Positions 58,666 to 64,000 of a stretch of DNA of 64,000 nucleotides are shown in pieces. Under the pieces are notes generated by a model that did no database searches, was not told the DNA's origin, and was given only the letters and a program-made list of their open reading frames with translations. This DNA is from Lamellibrachia columna (Eukaryota > Annelida > Polychaeta > Sabellida > Siboglinidae): positions 11,096,574 to 11,160,573 of the forward strand of contig OY759269.1 in the NCBI GenBank assembly GCA_963662155.1, written 5' to 3'. The position numbers were made by a program, and so were the translations under genes. The stretch's first letter is position 1; every line of letters starts with the position of its first letter.

Positions 58666-60455
58666 ATAGTTGAAGAAGAAGAAGTTTATTTGTCTCACCC
58701 CAAAACAACAATTCAGTTATGTTACATTGGTTTTGGTTTGAACAAGTAGGCATATACCCATATATATACATATATGTGCATTTACATACATGTACCTCAT
58801 AAACATATAACACATAATACATACATTTGCCTATGAATTTTGCATAATAGTTAAAGACGTAAGCATATAAAAATTAATGCCGATGGGGTGGGTGGCTCCC
58901 ACTAAGACAAAATCATTTGTCGCTGTCTTAGGAGCCACCCCAGTTTTAATTAAATAGTTTCCTTGCTCTATTAGTCATGTGCCATGTGTGTATCTCATAT
59001 TTGTTATGAGTTATCTGTGAGTGTGTTGTGTGTATACACGTTAGTGTTCACTGTACGAATATTTGTGTATTTGTGCTAATCGTTTGTATATAAGTGCTAC
59101 ATGATATTTGTAATTTATTAGTTTTGCAAACATATATAACAGTCAGTTAGTTTGCATATATCACTATATTTTTGTAAAACAATACTTTTGTTTACATATA
59201 ATGTGAATCCACATAAACTATGAGTGTATATTTTATCCTTGAGTATTGCGGGGGTGTCATTAATAGAATGAGGTCAGTTATATTTGAGATATTTAATTGC
59301 AAATTCATGTTTAGCTTTAAAAGTATATATATAATATATATATAAAGTATATATATATATATATTTCCGAGTGTTGTAATTGTGTAAGTTAGCAAGTGGC
59401 ACAAGGGCTAGGAGTCGCAGGACGTTATCCTCACCCGTCATCCATTGTTTTTAATTTGGACGAGCAGCAACATCGTCCGCTTCCGCAAAAATCGCTCCCA
59501 GACCAATTTGTGCGAAAGGGGACGTTGCGGGTCGTCTGTGTTTATTAAAAATGGACTACGTACGACCCGTGTGTTCGCCCCTTTATGGCGCAATTTCGAG
59601 AGTTGGATTCCCAGAAGCCACCAGTGATGATCAATATATTGACTGGCAGCAACTAGTACCTAGGAAATTATGGATATTTCTGTGAAATTATGTAAATATT
59701 GTTATCGTGACAATCATTTACGAACTACCAGGTTACGTTGCATCCAATGAGCATGGTCTTGTGTTGGCCAGTGTTGAAACGGACCAATAGAAGACATCGT
59801 CTCTTGAGATAGAAATCATCCACGCGCTATGACGGTGGTAACTTCTACGATTCATAAATTATTTTATGGTTTATTTAACATTTGCAAGTGATGTAATAAT
59901 CTAGCAATGTATGGGATGTTTTTTCACGTAAACTATGTAAACGGTTTATAATAGTGAAGTAGCTGTAAACTGATTAAGAATTAAAATCCTCGATGGTCTA
60001 GCAACCTAGCTAGTAGTGCCCTGCACGGGCCGGGCTTTGGGTCCAAGCCCAAGTCCTTCACCGCTTGAAGCAGGCATGGCACCCTATAATGATAATGAGC
60101 TATACTCAATATCCTTGGTACCTTAATTTCTCTCTTGAATAATAGACAATGGTTTGTTGTGGTGATCAATTCCGTGCTGTGCATCATCTGGTGTGACTCA
60201 ATATTACAATCATGTTAAGCCATGTAAACACGTACACACGTTTCTGGTGACGGATGTTTATGTTTGCGAACATTGGCTGTACTGGCTCCGTTTTCACGAA
60301 GTGAGTTTTATGTAGGGCCAGAAACAAACCAGGATTACTTGTATTCAATACGGATTTGGGGAGTGTTACGGCCGTATCCCGTATTTACACAGATTTGTTA
60401 AAAAATTTCGTAAAGTGTTGCATGACATTCATATTGCTAACGAGGGGATGTTTCA
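58666..60455. other. Repeat-rich spacer
   Basis: Starts at the truncation point of the Ty3/gypsy fragment with (GAA)n and gtttatttgtctcacccc. Contains the hairpin at 58871-58952, a (TA)-rich tract at 59324-59364 and a GC-richer patch at 59405-59640 with a short open frame but no recognised domain. No gene could be supported. Confidence 0.45.
58871..58952. repeat. Long imperfect hairpin
   Basis: ggggtgg(gtg)gctcc(cac)taagaca pairs with tgtcttaggagccacccc across a 14-base loop, and the aattaa/ttaatt flanks extend the stem. The extra gtg and cac sit opposite nothing in the other arm but could pair with each other. Confidence 0.8.
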
Positions 60456-60459
60456 GAAA

Positions 60460-60640
60460 GTGGGAGGTGGGAGGTTGGCCTCAAAAATAGATGGGAGGTG
60501 GGATATGAGATTGGTGGGTGGTGGGAGTTTGGCCCCTAAAACACGTGGGAGATGCGTGGTTGGCCACTAAGACACGTGGGAGATGGGAGGTTGGCCTCCA
60601 AAACACGTGGGAGATGGGAGTTGAGACCCCTGCCACACTA
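60460..60640 (+). repeat. GGGAGGTTGG minisatellite, copy 2
   Basis: Imperfect units of gtgggagatgggaggttggcc; same family as 6362-6535. 60640-61530 to the right contains no recognised gene. Confidence 0.75.
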
Positions 60641-61239
60641 ATCATTATATGTAACTAATGCCAATGACTAGTATATAATATATGGTAATAATAATATGGT
60701 GGTTATTAAGCATTAAAAAAATATCAGGTCTTTCTTTATTTGTAAACAAACCACCATATCATATTTTCTTTACACAAACACAGCTTGCAGTTACAAAATT
60801 ATAATCCTAAAAAGTCAATGACAAAAAACCACAGCCAACCACACTTTGCTGATAGTTTGTGATCTCTAAAAATATCGTAATTGCCATTGATGGAATCTAA
60901 AGGATTACGTGAAACAGTCAGGGCAAGTAGCTCTGAAAAGACAAGACAAAGATAAACGCAATTTATTAACTACTCAACTGAGTTATATCCACATCCTTGA
61001 CTTCTTCACGGACATATTATTTTTTACAGAAGTCTTCAGTAATTAATCAACGTTATTCCTGATAATATTATTACACATTTAGTGGCACGAACATTTCGTA
61101 ATTAGATGTCAATGTTTAGGCGGTCCGCGGCACCACCACGAAGATGGTATGTTCGCAGTCGATTCAATATCTTTCCTTAGTACTGAAGATAAATTAATAC
61201 ATATAAACGTTACCATTACCAACATTCTTAAAATTGTAG

Positions 61240-61245
61240 TTTATT
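61240..61245 (-). terminator. Candidate polyadenylation signal of the CTHRC1-like gene
   Basis: AATAAA on the minus strand about 290 bases after the stop codon. Confidence 0.35.
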
Positions 61246-61536
61246 CCCAAACGGTTTAACAATATTTAGTGGTGTGAAGAGGTGCCTAAAATGTTTTCGT
61301 TATTCATAAGTTACAAGTAAAGCGATAGTTGGGGAAAGTCTTATACAAGCATTCTAGTTTTCTATTATCACTAATAAGTAAGTTCATTGTTAGTTTTGTA
61401 AATTACACGTTCTACTATGATTGTATTTGTGGAAGTAAGCAATTGCTTGTTGGATACGGTGTACACGGGTTTCTTACGCATGCAAAAGGAGGTCCACTTG
61501 TACAAAATGTAAGCATTTCGTGATTCCGACCAACAT

Positions 61537-63955
61537 CTAGACAATGACATTGCCCGCGTCTTCCACGTCGACCTCCTCGACGATAATGCGGACTGTTGCT
61601 ACCCACCCTGTGTAGCTGTCGCCAATGTTTGCTGACTCCTGTTTGTACCGACCCACATTGCTACAGTCACCGACGTTCCAAGCGACGTCCGCGTCGCCTG
61701 CAGGAATGCCTCGGCAATAACCCTCCACTGAAACAGAGCAACATCTTCACTGTAGCGACAACTACAGCGATGCTTGTGAGAATACATCACAGAGGAGGCG
61801 TGTTGTAGTGATACCCACAAAGTTCGCGCGCGCGTGCGTGCGTGCGCATGCGGGCGCGCGCATGCATGTATGTATAAGAATTCGATGACTCATTACTCAG
61901 TTACTTGTGGGTATATATTCAACTAACATAACGATGTACGCCACCATATACTAAATAACAAATATTGTTCTTGCCTACGGTCTCATAGAGTGTTGTGGAA
62001 AACGGCAGATAATATTTATCCAATCAGCTGTGTTTGGATCGTCCATCTATTAACAATAGGCTCAAACGCTTTGGAAAATAGTTTAGATCATATTCAGTTA
62101 GCTATAGATATATCAAAACAAGCTAACGTCGGAATTATTAGTCAATTTCAAAATCTTATTTAATCACAGGTCTTTAAAGTTAGATTTCGCATTAATGTAG
62201 CATCGACCCTTTGTAACAATTTATTATTATATAAGACATAGAATTGATTACGTAAAACTGTATTTAAGAAAATAAAGTGAATGTGTTATGTATAAGAACG
62301 CTTAATGCCAGCCCACCATAGGCAGGCCTGTGCATGTTGGTGCCTTTGGCGTGGGCGTGTAGCTGCGTGTCGATGGTCCTCGGTTCGCGACACTCCAGTC
62401 CGTTGATAGTGAAGAACCAGCGGCGACAAGAGCCGTATTTGTCGCCACTGTGTATGAGTCGCAAGTCACCGTTCCACACGACTCGCAGCACAGTGTCATC
62501 CCGCTTCTTGACGAACTGGCATAACTGGCACAACAGTGAAGACATGGAACGTTAGCATATCGGTGCCATCAGTGTTTTGTAAGGTTCAACTTATACGGGC
62601 AGTGCGGAATGTCATACAAGATTTAACAAGATTTGCCATCCAAGCCAAAGGCCCAGATGGCAAGTGGACAAGGAAGTCATTGGCTTATCGAGAGTCCAAC
62701 AATGTTTATCTACGTGTAACCCGCCCTCCTAAGAAATGTGTCAACCTTGTTTTTAAATAAATTCACACTGCTAGCAGTTACACAATCCGTAGACAATTTG
62801 TTATATTAATTTATTTTCCTCTGTGAGAACGAGTACTTCCTGATATCCAATCTACACTGATCCTTTACTAATTTTACCTGATGTACTCTAGTTCTACTAT
62901 CTTTATTACCCATTCAATATCTTGATAATTTCAACTAGAGTTGTTATATATATATATATATATATATATATTAAGAATAATAAAGGTCCTAATACTGATC
63001 CTTGTGGTACCACACTCAAAACTGATTTCCAGTTTGAAACCTCTCCATCTACTACAACACGCTGTCTTCTGTCAGTCAGCCATTCTTCTATCCAGTCAAT
63101 TATGTCATCCCCGATACCATGGGCTTTTAATTTAAGTAGTAATATTTCATGTGGCACTTTGTCTAAGTAGATATATCTACTGGCGATCCCTCGTCTAACC
63201 ACTTAGTGATTTCTTCCAAAAAACATAACATGTTTGTTTAGCATGACCTCGCTTTTAGGAATCCATGTTGAAATGAATTTAATAATTTATGCCTAAAAAG
63301 GAAGTCCACTATATGGTATTTAATTAACCTTTCTAATAATTAACAAATCACTGACGTTAAACTCACTGGTCTGTTATTCTCTTACTTATTTCTCGAACCC
63401 TTTTTAAATAATGGTATGATGTTTGCTTCTTTCCATTCAAAAGGAACAACTCGCTCTTTTAATGACAAGTTGAAAACTCTTGCAAATGATATACTGATTT
63501 GTTCTACTGTTTCTATTAGTAATTTTGGAAGAATTCCATCCAATCCACGTGATTTATTGTCCTTCATTGCCTTTATTTTCTTAGCTACCATTTCTGGAGT
63601 TACAATTAACTGCCCATATAGGCAAAGGCTGGTTTTTTTCAATTGTCTTAGTAACTATGCAGGCACGCACGCACAACACACAGGTAGAGCAGGATTTCAC
63701 ACGAAAGTCCTTAAAATACACGATAATAATAATCAAATTGGGTCATAATATGTATCATAATATGTATACATGTTATTATTTAATTATAAATTATTCTTTT
63801 TTGTTTCATCAACATTGCTGCTGCACCTAAAGCTGTTGTTCCATTGTGACAAAACGTACTCACAAAAACAAGGCCGTATTCCTTTTGTTCATTCATCCCA
63901 CGCTTTGAGCACTGCTTCAAGTTGACAGCTGATCGGTTACTTCCTCCGACAGCGC
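61537..63955 (-). CDS. CTHRC1-like secreted protein, last three exons (partial)
   Basis: Minus-strand exons 63955-63864, 62524-62317 and 61727-61537, with consistent phases (1, 0, 1), give 162 residues to TAG. The segment matches the C-terminal domain of collagen triple helix repeat-containing protein 1: NLKQCSKRGMN, then TVLRVVWNGDLRL, CRRWFFTINGLEC, GTNMHRPAYVEGYCRGIPAG, NVGDCSN, and TGWVATVRIIVEE. Seven cysteines are visible, in register with the family's conserved ones. CTHRC1 is an extracellular glycoprotein acting in Wnt/TGF-beta signalling and matrix remodelling in vertebrates; that role here is inference. The signal peptide and collagen-like part must lie beyond the right edge. A 15-residue tail after VEE is longer than in vertebrates. 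The intron between the first two exons contains a LINE fragment. Confidence 0.88.
61820..61870 (+). repeat. Alternating purine-pyrimidine (GC)n/(GT)n tract
   Basis: gcgcgcgcgtgcgtgcgtgcgcatgcgggcgcgcgcatgc-type alternation, a Z-DNA-prone run of about 45 bases in the intron beside the last CTHRC1-like exon. Confidence 0.7.
62945..62972 (+). repeat. (TA)n microsatellite at a LINE truncation
   Basis: (TA)13 or so sits exactly where the reverse-transcriptase reading frame stops matching, after LLFLIYI. Confidence 0.9.
62975..63645 (-). pseudogene. LINE reverse-transcriptase fragment in a CTHRC1-like intron
   Basis: Minus strand from 63642: KIKAMKDNKSRGLDGILPKL, FEWKEANIIPLFKKGSRNK, a frameshifted stretch with HGFLKARSCLTNML near 63270-63230 and FLEEITKWLDEGSPVDI near 63215-63165, then DKVPHEILLLKLKAHGIG, WLTDRRQRVVVDG and VPQGSVLGPLLFLIYI, ending at the (TA)n tract before the catalytic FxDD. 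CR1/Jockey/RTE-like group; at least two frameshifts. Confidence 0.85.
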
Positions 63956-64000
63956 CTGCAATGACGGTAACAAGGTAAATGTTCTCTCGTATCGCGCTTT

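Overview
This is a eukaryotic nuclear genome window. Protein-coding genes are split into short exons with GT-AG introns (one GC-AG), long spacers are AT-rich, and tRNA-derived SINEs, CR1/Jockey-like LINEs, Ty3/gypsy LTR elements, hAT-type DNA transposons and long (TA)n tracts are abundant. The mixture fits a marine invertebrate, most likely a lophotrochozoan such as a mollusc. That placement is inference; no diagnostic marker was seen. CRISPR arrays, operons and other prokaryotic features are absent.

Three host genes can be rebuilt exon by exon, with splice phases that agree. (1) PHKG, the catalytic gamma subunit of phosphorylase kinase, plus strand, 24310-44396: 12 coding exons giving 388 codons, nearly the same length as vertebrate PHKG. 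(2) SRRD, an SRR1-domain protein, minus strand, 53236 to 47102: seven proposed exons giving 350 codons, convergent with PHKG. (3) A CTHRC1-like secreted protein, minus strand, 63955 to 61537: the last three exons only, with the 5' part beyond the right edge. A short plus-strand terminal exon of an unidentified gene lies at 41-138.

Layout. 1-5 kb: terminal exon, LINE fragments, an inverted repeat with arms 4.2 kb apart, a (CA)n tract. 5-8 kb: SINE pieces and a GC-richer block with a 24-bp minisatellite. 8.3-13.0 kb: a structurally complete young Ty3/gypsy element (LTRs, 5-bp target duplication, one open Gag-Pol frame). 15-18.3 kb: a second, decayed Ty3/gypsy element split by a SINE. 20.8-23.1 kb: a LINE 3' end split by a TGTAATAG-rich element. 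24.1-44.4 kb: PHKG, whose introns hold at least six unrelated tandem arrays (units 32, 115, 51, 41, 44 and 30 bp). 47-53.2 kb: SRRD, with a hAT-type MITE in intron 1. 53.3-58.7 kb: a Ty3/gypsy 3' fragment interrupted by a 3.75-kb hAT element with matching 8-bp duplications. 58.7-64 kb: repeats, then the CTHRC1-like exons with a LINE fragment in an intron.

Most notable: the intronic minisatellites of PHKG, two of which look derived from the splice acceptors they abut; a candidate duplicated final exon at 43675; an inverted pair of hammerhead-like cores in PHKG intron 9; a retroelement LTR lying directly upstream of SRRD in the same orientation; and the precisely dated nested insertions.
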